Positions 1 through 8,190 of a stretch of DNA of 14,648 bases are shown piece after piece (positions within the stretch are counted from its first letter, which is position 1; the number at the start of each line of letters is the position of its first letter). The notes below the pieces were generated by a model. The model worked only from the letters and a program-made list of their open reading frames with translations, was not told the DNA's origin and searched no databases. A program made the position numbers and the translations under genes. Where the stretch lies: positions 1-14,648 of the forward strand of contig JAJPYW010000042.1 in NCBI GenBank assembly GCA_021204715.1. Direction: 5' to 3'. Source of the DNA: Prevotellaceae bacterium. Lineage in GTDB: Bacteria > Bacteroidota > Bacteroidia > Bacteroidales > Bacteroidaceae.

Positions 1-989
1 GCGGCGGCTCCCAAGATGCCGTTGTCATGGTGCATGCAGCCGCCGTTCAGCGTCAGGGGCTTGCCGTTGAGCAGCAAGCCGTCGTCCGTGTTATATGTAA
101 TGGTGCGGATGCCGAAGGTTTCGGTGCGTTCATCGGTAGTGGTGCCGTCGCGCTCCACTGTCAACAGGAGTTGGTAAAGGTGGGGCGTGTCTATGGACCA
201 AAGGGCCGGACGCTCTACATAGAGGGTTTGCTCCACACGGCAGGTATCGCCTGCGGGTATATCGACTTCGCTTTGAATGGGTATGCCAATCGACACACCC
301 TCTTTCAACAAGCGGGTGGTCAAGGTTATCCGGCAGGGGTGCTCTTCCTCGTTTGTCACGTCGCTTTCCACACGTACCACGGCCCTTGCATTGTCTACTT
401 CAGGCGTGGTGATGCCCACACCCCACTGGGTGAAGTGCGCGCTTCCGCTCTGTTGCAGCCACACATGGCGGTAGATGCCCGAGCCGGAATACCAGCGGCA
501 GTTCTTCTGCCGCGCATTGTCCACGCGCACGGCGACTACGTTCTTGCCGCCACTGTTAAGATAAGGTGTGAGGTCGTAGTAAAAGGGGGTGTATCCGTAG
601 GGGTGCAGTCCCAACAGATGGCCGTTGATATAGACTTCGGCGTTCATGTAGACGCCTTCAAAGTAGATGCTCGTAACAGTACCCGGCTGCGTGGCGGGCA
701 GGGTGAAGGCCTTGCGGTACCAGCCTGTGCCGGTGGCGTAGTAACCGCCGTCGTTCCCCGATGGGGCGGCAGCGTCGGGCGCCCGCTCTATGCTCCAGTC
801 GTGGGGCAGGTCGAGCGCGCGCCAAGTGCTGTCGTCATAGTCGGGAGCGGCGGCTTCGGGGTAGTCGCCCAAGGCGAAACGCCATCCTTCGTCGAACAGC
901 AGCCGGCGGGGTTGCGCGGTTGAAGCGGCTTGCACGGCTATGGAGAGGCCGAGTGCAGCCGCCGCCGGCAGGAGTTTCCGTAGGTTCAT
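1..989 (-). CDS. GH2 beta-galactosidase-like glycoside hydrolase, N-terminal part (cut by window edge)
   Basis: Reading from an ATG at 989 to the left edge gives 329 uninterrupted residues with no stop. Residues 1-21 are a signal peptide (MNLRKLLPAAAALGLSIAVQ). About 28-180 form the GH2 sugar-binding jelly-roll, with LPHDWSIE near 61-68, GTGWYRK near 87-93 and SGSGIYRHVWL near 168-178. About 185-295 are the Ig-like domain, ending in the typical FGIRTI. Residues 308-329 enter the TIM barrel with NGGCMHHDNGILGAA, a hallmark of Bacteroidetes GH2 beta-galactosidases. Both catalytic glutamates lie in the missing part. The family removes terminal beta-linked galactose, less often glucuronate or mannose, so beta-galactosidase is likely but not proven. 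It starts 28 nt after the GH51 stop and is probably the sixth gene of the operon. In an arabinogalactan setting it would trim beta-Gal in the periplasm. Confidence 0.9.
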   Translation of the reverse strand, partial: MNLRKLLPAAAALGLSIAVQAASTAQPRRLLFDEGWRFALGDYPEAAAPDYDDSTWRALDLPHDWSIERAPDAAAPSGNDGGYYATGTGWYRKAFTLPATQPGTVTSIYFEGVYMNAEVYINGHLLGLHPYGYTPFYYDLTPYLNSGGKNVVAVRVDNARQKNCRWYSGSGIYRHVWLQQSGSAHFTQWGVGITTPEVDNARAVVRVESDVTNEEEHPCRITLTTRLLKEGVSIGIPIQSEVDIPAGDTCRVEQTLYVERPALWSIDTPHLYQLLLTVERDGTTTDERTETFGIRTITYNTDDGLLLNGKPLTLNGGCMHHDNGILGAA

Positions 990-1017
990 TGTCACAAACG
1001 GTTTGGGCAGCTATGGG

Positions 1018-3585
1018 CTACCGGGCTATGCGCAACACAGTGAACGAATAAGCGGGCATGGTGTAGGTGAACTCGTTGCCAGGTATCTCGAGGGTGCCGG
1101 TCGAAGGACGGGCTTTCTTGTCGGCGGGCTTTCCTGTCAACACGGTCTTCACGGCGGTGGTGGCGGGAAGGCTGACGCCGTTTACCGTTACTTGCGACGT
1201 GACCTCGACGGGCAACAAGTTGACCAACTTCACAATGTAGTCGCCGGTTTTCTCTTCTTTAACCACCGACACGCCTATGCGCTTCCCGGCTGCCGCTTGC
1301 TGAGCTTCTTTATCCACCATTGCCGGCCCGTCTTTCGGGGAGCCTTTCTTTACAGACGCTTTCAACCGCAGGGTGGAGGGCAAATACTCGGTGCCTGCGT
1401 TCTGTCCGTACATTTGCTGGGTGTAGTAGTCTACAGTGGGCTTGACCTTCTCGTTGTCGAAGAATATCAGGTCGGGCTTCCACTGGGTGTGACCTTTCTT
1501 GGCCAATAGCGGGGCGTAGGAAGTCATGGCCACCACGTCGCCGTTGCGCTCCACGGATGTGAGGTAGAGGGCTTCGGCCAGGGCTGTCTCCAAGTTGTTG
1601 GGACGGCCGGGCAGGTGGGCGGCGTACTCGCCCAAGTAGACTTTCGATTTCGCGCGGTCGTAGTTGTCGTAGAATCCTTGGTTGTTGATCATCCAACCGG
1701 GGGCGACATAGTAGTGTTCGTCTACAACGGGGATGTCCAACTTGCTTGCAAGCGCCCATCCTTCGTCGTAGTCGGTGCCTTCATTGAAGGGGCCCACGGT
1801 GCCCACAACGGTAATCTCAGGATGCTTTTCACGGACGGCGTTGTATATCATCGTGAAGCGTTCTTCAAAGACATCTGTTATCAGGTCCTCGTTGCCGATG
1901 CCGATGTATTTCAAGTTGAAGGGCGCGGGGTGCCCGGCCTGCGCGCGCTTCTTTCCCCACTCGGTTGTCTTGGCGTCACCGTTGGCATACTCTATCAAGT
2001 CGAGTATGTCTTGTACATAGGCGTCCATCTCTTCCATGGGAATACCGCCTTGTTGTCCATAGCGGCTCAGCTCGTCTTTGGAATGGTGACTGCCACGGTT
2101 GGAGTTCTGGCAGGGAACGCCGGCTGCAAGGACAGGCAACGGCTCGGCTCCTATATCCTCGCAGAACTGGAAATACTCGAAATAACCCAATCCGCGTGTC
2201 TGGTGGTAGCCCCAAAGGTTGGAGAGAGGTTTGCGCGCTTCCAACGGCCCGATGGAACCTTTCCAGTCGTACATGTTGTCGATGCCGTTGCCGTGGGCCA
2301 CGCATCCGCCGGGGAAGCGGACAAAGCGGGGATGAAGGTCGGCCAACGTCTGGGCCAAGTCGGCACGCAGCCCGTTCTCACGTCCCTTGAAGGTGTTTTG
2401 CGGAAAGAGTGAAATCATGTCGAAATGGTAGGTGCCAGCGGCTTGGGGCGTAACGGCAAGGGTGGCGCCGTGCACGTTTTCAGAGACGGAAAGCACGGCT
2501 TGCAGTTTGGTCCATTCGTGCGAGGTGACTTCAAGCAAGGTGGAGGCGACTTCACTTTCTGTTTTATCAAGCAGGCTCACCTTGACCTTGCCGCCATTGC
2601 TTCCTTGGGGGACACGGGCGAAGAGGGAGAAGTCGTACTTCTCTCCTTTCTTCAACGGTATGCCGTCGTAGCCTTCATTCTGCAGGGTGACTTCAGACCG
2701 GTCTACAGTAATGACGGCATAATGGGGGTTGTTGGCATGGAGGGGATCATCATCGGCAACGGTCAAGGGTACCACCTTTCCCGCTTCGTAGAGTGTCCAA
2801 GCATAGTCGTTTCCCCAACGCGCTTTCGATTGGTCGGTGGCTGAATACTCAAAGTCTCGGTTCTGCACCAACTCGGCGTAAAGGCCTCCGTCGGCACTGT
2901 AGTTGATGTCCTCGAAGAAGATGCCTATCAGGTTTTCACTGATGGGCTTGCCTTGGCCGGCATCGACAGTGATCGTGGCTTCCATGGCCTTTAACCCGGC
3001 AAAGCGGACAGAGTCTTGTGCCGTCTGCTCTTCAACTTGCGCTTGGTTGGAACGCTTGTAACCGGCATATTGAACCAACCGGCGGACTACATCGTAAGGG
3101 ACACGCTGCAGACAACCGCTCTTTTGCTTGCCGGCGAGGGTAATCTGCGTCTCGGAGACAGGGCGCAATCCGGAGGGGAGACGGGAAGCGCGTTCTTCGG
3201 GAGCGAAATAGCTTTGACGGCTCCATCTCAACAGATCGCCGGAAGTGGCGAGTGCGATGACTTTGCCGCTTTTGGTGGCTTCCCAAGTACAGTACCACTT
3301 GCCGTCGGCGGCGCATTGCTCCAAACGGGGATGGAACATCTTCTTGCCGCTACCCCAAGCGCCGAAGTCGGAACTTAGGTATGGATACTCCCCGGCCACG
3401 CTTGTCCAATGATTGCCGTCGGCACTATAAGCGAACTTCAATCCGCCCTGGCCGTTGTCGGCCGAGTAGGCGAAGAGATAAACGGAATCGGGCTCGTTGG
3501 TTACTTTGGCGTTTCCCGCCTGCAATGTGATGGTGGAAGATAAAAGCAGCGAGGCTGCCGTTATCCATTGAATGGTTTTATACAT
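1018..3585 (-). CDS. GH51 alpha-L-arabinofuranosidase with extra N-terminal propeller-like domain
   Basis: This 855-residue exported enzyme should release terminal alpha-L-arabinofuranose from arabinan or arabinogalactan side chains. Residues 1-23 are a signal peptide. About 34-155 (YLFAYSAD, SSDFGAWGSGKKMFHP, WYCTWEATKSGKV, TSGDLLRWS) resemble the first blades of a GH43-type five-bladed propeller and are not part of GH51. The GH51 module starts near 202. It carries an inserted carbohydrate-binding-like beta-sandwich (about 240-395), FVRFPGGC at 421-428, and the acid/base in IGIGNED (E566). DEHYY follows at 622-626, and the nucleophile is in VYLGEYAA (E653). A C-terminal beta domain runs to 855. 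Most bacterial GH51 enzymes are near 500 residues, so the length comes from the insertion plus the N-terminal extension. It lies 43 nt downstream of GH97 and 28 nt upstream of GH2. Family confidence is high; the linkage specificity is inferred. Confidence 0.94.
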   Translation of the reverse strand: MYKTIQWITAASLLLSSTITLQAGNAKVTNEPDSVYLFAYSADNGQGGLKFAYSADGNHWTSVAGEYPYLSSDFGAWGSGKKMFHPRLEQCAADGKWYCTWEATKSGKVIALATSGDLLRWSRQSYFAPEERASRLPSGLRPVSETQITLAGKQKSGCLQRVPYDVVRRLVQYAGYKRSNQAQVEEQTAQDSVRFAGLKAMEATITVDAGQGKPISENLIGIFFEDINYSADGGLYAELVQNRDFEYSATDQSKARWGNDYAWTLYEAGKVVPLTVADDDPLHANNPHYAVITVDRSEVTLQNEGYDGIPLKKGEKYDFSLFARVPQGSNGGKVKVSLLDKTESEVASTLLEVTSHEWTKLQAVLSVSENVHGATLAVTPQAAGTYHFDMISLFPQNTFKGRENGLRADLAQTLADLHPRFVRFPGGCVAHGNGIDNMYDWKGSIGPLEARKPLSNLWGYHQTRGLGYFEYFQFCEDIGAEPLPVLAAGVPCQNSNRGSHHSKDELSRYGQQGGIPMEEMDAYVQDILDLIEYANGDAKTTEWGKKRAQAGHPAPFNLKYIGIGNEDLITDVFEERFTMIYNAVREKHPEITVVGTVGPFNEGTDYDEGWALASKLDIPVVDEHYYVAPGWMINNQGFYDNYDRAKSKVYLGEYAAHLPGRPNNLETALAEALYLTSVERNGDVVAMTSYAPLLAKKGHTQWKPDLIFFDNEKVKPTVDYYTQQMYGQNAGTEYLPSTLRLKASVKKGSPKDGPAMVDKEAQQAAAGKRIGVSVVKEEKTGDYIVKLVNLLPVEVTSQVTVNGVSLPATTAVKTVLTGKPADKKARPSTGTLEIPGNEFTYTMPAYSFTVLRIAR

Positions 3586-3628
3586 CGTTTATAATATAAA
3601 GTGAATAATCATAATAGGTGAAATCAGT

Positions 3629-5653
3629 TTATTGTTGTACCAACACGGCGCCTCCTTGCGGCCGGATGGTGAGCTGCAGGGTGCCGCCGCGTTGCAACTG
3701 CGTGGTTTCCATTTGTGGTTGCAGTTGCTTGCCGTCGCTGTAGAGTGAGATGTCCGCCCCGGCTTTCAGCATGGGCAGGTCGAGCTTCAACGTGAGCGGC
3801 GCGTCGGTGGCGTTGACGGCCGCCACATACCACGTGTCACCGTGGCGGCGCGCCAAGGCAATGTAACGGCCGGGATAGCCGTCTATGAAACGTGTCTCGT
3901 CCCACGTGGTGGGCATTTGCTTCAAGTAGTCCAAGCATACTTGCGGGGCATCTTCCAGATTGTTGGGCGCCAAAGCGAAGTTCTGTATCGGATTCTGGAA
4001 AAGCACGCAGGTGGCCAATTCAAACACATCGGTGGTGCGGCGTATGGAGCCGCCGTCATTGCCTTTATCGAGGCGCTTGTTCAGGAAGCATCCGCCGAAC
4101 TCCATGCACCCTATGGTGTTGCGTATGAAGGGATGCAGACAGGCGTTGAAGGCTTCATTGTCGCAATAGTGCTGGTCGAATATCAGGTTTTCCGAGGCCA
4201 ATACCGCTTCGCTGCCCATGTAGTTGGGATACATGCGCTCCCAGCCGCGGAGAATGGTAGATCCGTGGAAGATGACCATCAGGCCGTGGTCGTCGGCATC
4301 GCTCAGTATTTCTTCATAGAGCCGCATGGTCTCCTGCTTGTCGCCGCCGAAGAAGTCGACCTTGATGCCTTTCACGCCTTGCCGCTGCAGCCACGCCATC
4401 TCCTGCTTGCGTATGATGGCGTTGTCCATGCGGTTCACGGGGCCTTGCACAATGTCGTTCCAATAGCCGCTGGAACTGTACCACAGGATAGGATTGACAC
4501 CTTTGCTTTTAGCGTAGCGGATGAGTTCTTCCATGCGCTCCTTGCCGATGTTCGTGTCCCACCAGTTGTCTATCAACACATATTCATATCCCATGGCGGC
4601 GGCCAAGTCTACATAGCGCACTTGGTCGTCATAGTTGATGCTTTCGTCCTGCCACAGAATCCAACTCCACGTGCCGCGGCCGGGCTTGTATTCGTGCGCG
4701 CTCTGGTAGCGTGGCTCCACCACATCCCAAGGAACGGTGGTCTCGACAATGGGAGCCAGCGTCTCGCCCACGGTAAGGGTGCGCCAGGGTGTGTGGCCGG
4801 GCAGGGCGAAGGCAGGCTCGGGGTTGCCGTTGCCGTTGTTCTCTTCCGCCATGGGGAATGTTATTTGATACAGGTTGCCGCTGTTCTCCAAGCGGGAAGC
4901 GCAATAACGGCTGTCCACACCCGTCTCGCTGACCAACACCCAACCCTTTTCGCCTACGTGGAAGAGGCAAGGGAAGGTATAGCCGTGTCCGTAGAGCGAT
5001 GGTTCGTCCATGGGGGCATCGGCCTTGTACTCTTCTTCATAACTGGGTTTGGTGCGCTTCCAACCAATCATGGCGTCACTCTGCGGGCAGAGGAACGTGG
5101 TGGTCTCTTCGGGAAAGCGGAACCCTGTCTCTTCTTTCAACACCCGCACGCTGCCCGTATCTCCTTGTCGCGGCAAAGTATAGCGCAGGGCGACGTCGTT
5201 GCCGCTCACACGGAATGTGAGTTGCATTTCTCCCCCTTCACCGTTGGTGAAAGAACAGGTAAGCTCGTTGGCGCGGTAATGTACTTGTGAAGTCTTGATG
5301 CGGTCTATCGAATAGTTTTCATCGATGGCACGCTCCTCTTGTCCGGTCAAGGTCATGCCCCCGGTGAAGTCGCCGGCTGTGGTGCGAAGTCCCAACGGGG
5401 AGGGTTCCAAGATCTGTTTGCCGTTGTAGGTAAGGGCGTAGCTTATTTTCCCGCCTGCAGGACAATGTACCGTGACTTGCAGCAAACCGTCGGGGCCGCA
5501 GACGGTGGCTTCTGTTCCTGCCGGTGTGGTGGATGGCTTTGTCTCTTTGTCCAAAGTGGGACAGATAGTGCGTCCGAAGGTCCGGGAAGCCGGCCAAAAC
5601 ATGCCTGCCGTTAGGAAGAGGATTGGCAAAAAGAGGGTGCTTGGGTGTTTCAT
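3629..5653 (-). CDS. GH97 glycoside hydrolase, retaining type (alpha-galactosidase or beta-L-arabinopyranosidase-like)
   Basis: The 674-residue product has an N-terminal signal sequence (hydrophobic stretch about 7-20) without a lipobox, so it is probably periplasmic. The N-terminal beta-sandwich of GH97 (about 50-310) is followed by a TIM barrel with GTWSWILWQDES (327-338), YVLIDNWWD (358-366), GIKVDFFGGDKQ (429-440), FHGSTILRGWERMYPN (462-477) and GSEAV (480-484). A C-terminal beta domain runs from about 580. D433 aligns with the nucleophile of the retaining branch, which includes alpha-galactosidases and the bifunctional beta-L-arabinopyranosidase/alpha-galactosidase described in B. thetaiotaomicron. 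E482 is the likely acid/base. The inverting SusB-type alpha-glucosidases use glutamates as base instead. Given its neighbours, removal of alpha-Gal or beta-L-Arap caps is the best guess. It starts 45 nt after GH105. The family is sure, the exact sugar is not. Confidence 0.93.
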   Translation of the reverse strand: MKHPSTLFLPILFLTAGMFWPASRTFGRTICPTLDKETKPSTTPAGTEATVCGPDGLLQVTVHCPAGGKISYALTYNGKQILEPSPLGLRTTAGDFTGGMTLTGQEERAIDENYSIDRIKTSQVHYRANELTCSFTNGEGGEMQLTFRVSGNDVALRYTLPRQGDTGSVRVLKEETGFRFPEETTTFLCPQSDAMIGWKRTKPSYEEEYKADAPMDEPSLYGHGYTFPCLFHVGEKGWVLVSETGVDSRYCASRLENSGNLYQITFPMAEENNGNGNPEPAFALPGHTPWRTLTVGETLAPIVETTVPWDVVEPRYQSAHEYKPGRGTWSWILWQDESINYDDQVRYVDLAAAMGYEYVLIDNWWDTNIGKERMEELIRYAKSKGVNPILWYSSSGYWNDIVQGPVNRMDNAIIRKQEMAWLQRQGVKGIKVDFFGGDKQETMRLYEEILSDADDHGLMVIFHGSTILRGWERMYPNYMGSEAVLASENLIFDQHYCDNEAFNACLHPFIRNTIGCMEFGGCFLNKRLDKGNDGGSIRRTTDVFELATCVLFQNPIQNFALAPNNLEDAPQVCLDYLKQMPTTWDETRFIDGYPGRYIALARRHGDTWYVAAVNATDAPLTLKLDLPMLKAGADISLYSDGKQLQPQMETTQLQRGGTLQLTIRPQGGAVLVQQ

Positions 5654-5698
5654 GGTTTTGTATTAGCAGTTATAGGTTGCCGTTACTTTTTCGAGATG

Positions 5699-6823
5699 TC
5701 AATCGGCTTCCAAGAAGCGTACCATCTCGCAGGCTGCCAGCAGGAACGCGCCTACACCGAAGTTTGCCGTTGAGTCGGCGTCAACTACTTGTCCGGGAAT
5801 CGCCCTGTCGCCGATGGGCTGTACGTAACCGATGCGGCCGTTGGGTTGCAGGGCAACGGTCGTCAAGTAGTTCCATGCGTTCCTGACAACCGGCTCGTAA
5901 TCGCTCTTCTCCAACAAACCGTTATTGATGCCCCACAGCAGGCTATAGGTGAAGAAAGCCGTACCGCTGGTCTCGGGACCGGGCGCGTGTTCTGCATCGA
6001 GCAGGCTACGCGTCCAATAGCCTTCGGGTTGTTGGCAAGCCGCGATTGAGGCTGCCATGGCAAGGTAGCGGTCCAAGTACTCCTGATAGTAAACGTCGTC
6101 TTTGGGTGTATCTTTCAATACCTTGGACAAAGCGGCCAATACCCAGCCGTCGCCGCGTGCCCAGAAGTCTTTCTTCTCGTTCACGCTCTTGTGTTCGGGA
6201 TATACATACCTTGCATCACGGTAGTAGAGTGCGGCTTCGGGATCGTACATCACGCTGTCGGCATAAAGCCAATACTGGTGCATCTTCTCCAAGTAGAGCG
6301 GATTTTCCGTGATGTTGTACATCTTCACCATGACGGGCATGACCATGTAAAGTCCGTCGGCCCACCACAAGTAATCGTTCCGGGGCGTACTCATTTCATA
6401 CTCCATCACCTCTTTGGCACGGGCTATCTTTTGCTCGTCAGGAGCTATGTTATAGAGGTCGGCATAAATCTGGAAACAGGTCTGGTTGTCGCCGAAGAGT
6501 ACGTATTCATCGGTCTCGCCATAGCTGTAGAGCCACTCGTCGGGGTTCTCGTTCTTGGCTCCTTTCCACTCGTTGTGTTCGGCCCAAGCCAAGGAATAAT
6601 TATAATAGGTGGAGTCTCCGGTCAGGAAGAAAGCTTCCATGTTTCCGGTGTGATAGGCGGCGTAATCCCAAGAGTAACGGTCTTCTGCCGGGTTCTCTGA
6701 TTGCCAATAACCGTTAGCCAACTTGATTTGTTCCAATACTTGCTCCGCCGTCAATTGCGGGGAGGTGGTGCAGGAAGCGAGGGCTGCGACGCACCCAAGG
6801 AAAAATAGACTTTTTACTTTCAT
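5699..6823 (-). CDS. GH105 unsaturated uronyl (glucuronyl/rhamnogalacturonyl) hydrolase, lipoprotein
   Basis: The 374-residue protein fits the GH88/GH105 (alpha/alpha)6-barrel family, which hydrolyses the 4,5-unsaturated uronic acid left at the non-reducing end by polysaccharide lyases. The N-terminus (MKVKSLFFLGCVAALASC) ends in a clean LASC lipobox with C18 as the lipidated cysteine. Family motifs are GDNQTCFQIY (111-120, D112 a candidate catalytic Asp), WWADGLYMVMPVM (153-165, D156 the second catalytic Asp), FWARGDGWVLAAL (220-232) and PETSGTAFFTY (283-293). It begins 3 nt after the stop of the beta-propeller gene, which implies co-transcription and coupled function: lyase first, then removal of the unsaturated uronate. 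Some GH105 enzymes act on rhamnogalacturonan I and others on the unsaturated glucuronate of arabinogalactan proteins or ulvan. The gene set here favours the glucuronate type, by inference. Confidence 0.92.
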   Translation of the reverse strand: MKVKSLFFLGCVAALASCTTSPQLTAEQVLEQIKLANGYWQSENPAEDRYSWDYAAYHTGNMEAFFLTGDSTYYNYSLAWAEHNEWKGAKNENPDEWLYSYGETDEYVLFGDNQTCFQIYADLYNIAPDEQKIARAKEVMEYEMSTPRNDYLWWADGLYMVMPVMVKMYNITENPLYLEKMHQYWLYADSVMYDPEAALYYRDARYVYPEHKSVNEKKDFWARGDGWVLAALSKVLKDTPKDDVYYQEYLDRYLAMAASIAACQQPEGYWTRSLLDAEHAPGPETSGTAFFTYSLLWGINNGLLEKSDYEPVVRNAWNYLTTVALQPNGRIGYVQPIGDRAIPGQVVDADSTANFGVGAFLLAACEMVRFLEAD

Positions 6824-6826
6824 ATA

Positions 6827-8167
6827 TCAATCGTTGTTTAATTTATTAAGCTCCAAAACATATACCGGCTGAGGCTCTATGTCGGCCGTCTGTTCGCCGT
6901 CGCCTTGCAAGGTATGTTGCACGAAAATGTGCAGTTTCTTCTGCTGTTTCCACAGTTCGGTGTCATACGTCGGCTCCCATGCGTCTACAGGGAAATCGGT
7001 CAAGTCGGCCACTTCCCAATTCCCGCCGGCGAGGTCTTTCGTATAAGCCATGGAGACGCGGCTGCCCCGCTCTTCGTCACGGAAGAGGTAGTAGGCCTCA
7101 TTGCCTTCCACCACGATGCGCGGACGCGAGATGGGTATCATCTTCGTGCCGCCTCCCTTCAAGGAGAAGGGTGTAGTGCGGTTGGAGACTTGGCAGTGAT
7201 GCCAAGCCTCGCCGTCGTGCCATACCAAGCGGTATTGCGGCACATCGCTGTCCGCATCACGCCAATAGGTGGCGATGTAGGGGTTGCCAATGGTGTCTGT
7301 TCCCATGCTGGTCTGGTTTATCAACTCGGAGTCTTGTGGAATCCGGCAGGCATACTCTGCATTGTCCAAGCGGATGGGAAGTTCATATTGCGTCCCGTCG
7401 GTCTTGTACCAAGTCTTCCCGTTGTCGTAAGAACGGGCGTAACAAAGGTCGTGGTTCGTCTCCACCAACCACGTCTCGCGCCATACCCACGATAGGTGGA
7501 TGACGCCCCGCTGATCCACGCACATCTGCCAATAGGCGTTGCGTTCCCCTTCCCCGTCAATGAGTACATCCTGCACACGGTCCCATTGCCTGCTCTGCAG
7601 GTCATAATGGTTCATCACCAAATTGCCCTGGCCCGATTTCCCTGAACGGTAGACAAAAATCAAGTCGCCGTCGGCCAAGCGGTAGAACTCAGGATAAGTG
7701 ACGTCGTCTTCGTCGACGCCGGTCATCTCCTCCATAGCGCCCAGTACCAAACTGCCCGGAGCGATGCCGCGGCTGTAATGCAGGGTGTCTCCATGGTGGT
7801 CGAACGCCACGTGCAGGAAGTTGTCACCGTCCACCATCAGGCTGATGACGTTGTGGGCATCCTCCACATGGCCACGGTAAGCGGTGCGGTAGAGTTCCCA
7901 AGCCTCATTCTCCAACTTACGCTTCGCCACGGTCAGGAAACCATCGGCGTCATAATAACCTACATACTGTTCGTTGCCGTTGGTTACAAGGGAATTGCTG
8001 CGGAAGATGGTGGTGTTGACAGAAGTTTGGCTGTACCCCTCGCCCACGGCGACCAAGTGCGCTTCAAAAGGGGTGTCGGCCTTGTTGTCGCTGGTAGAAC
8101 AACTGTTCAATAACGGCAAGAGCAACGCGCCGACCAACAGTGGAAAGTTCTTGTAAAGGGCATTCAT
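6827..8167 (-). CDS. BNR_4-type seven-bladed beta-propeller lipoprotein, probable polysaccharide lyase (PL24/25/27 or GH145-like fold)
   Basis: I chose the ATG at 8167 (446 residues) over an in-frame upstream ATG at 8257. It is preceded by AAAGGAACT, a good ribosome site, and is followed by a proper lipoprotein signal (lipobox LNSC, C23), whereas the longer start overlaps the upstream gene and adds a non-signal leader. The body has repeated propeller strands with BNR-like turns such as YDNGKTW (247-253) and follows the BNR_4 layout: SVNTTIFRSNSL (49-60), VGYYDADGFL (69-78), EDAHN (102-106), AFDHHGDTLHYSR (121-133), VTYPEFYRLADGDL (156-169) and YRSGKSGQGN (173-182). This fold houses ulvan lyases (PL24, PL25), the L-Rha-alpha-1,4-GlcA lyase family PL27 and the GH145 rhamnosidases. 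H105, H125, Y158 and R174 are candidate lyase residues. The GH105 gene 3 nt downstream supports a lyase. Family-level confidence is good, activity moderate. Confidence 0.82.
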   Translation of the reverse strand: MNALYKNFPLLVGALLLPLLNSCSTSDNKADTPFEAHLVAVGEGYSQTSVNTTIFRSNSLVTNGNEQYVGYYDADGFLTVAKRKLENEAWELYRTAYRGHVEDAHNVISLMVDGDNFLHVAFDHHGDTLHYSRGIAPGSLVLGAMEEMTGVDEDDVTYPEFYRLADGDLIFVYRSGKSGQGNLVMNHYDLQSRQWDRVQDVLIDGEGERNAYWQMCVDQRGVIHLSWVWRETWLVETNHDLCYARSYDNGKTWYKTDGTQYELPIRLDNAEYACRIPQDSELINQTSMGTDTIGNPYIATYWRDADSDVPQYRLVWHDGEAWHHCQVSNRTTPFSLKGGGTKMIPISRPRIVVEGNEAYYLFRDEERGSRVSMAYTKDLAGGNWEVADLTDFPVDAWEPTYDTELWKQQKKLHIFVQHTLQGDGEQTADIEPQPVYVLELNKLNND

Positions 8168-8190
8168 AGTTCCTTTTATTTCATTATTGA

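Noticed and set aside
27..923. A 298-codon open frame on the plus strand
   Set aside because: It is antisense to the GH2 gene, whose translation shows clear jelly-roll and TIM-barrel motifs. The plus-strand product has no recognisable features.
3842..5290. A 482-codon open frame on the plus strand
   Set aside because: It lies wholly antisense to the GH97 gene, has no recognisable domain, and is a by-product of G+C-rich codon use opposite a gene whose motifs are unmistakable.
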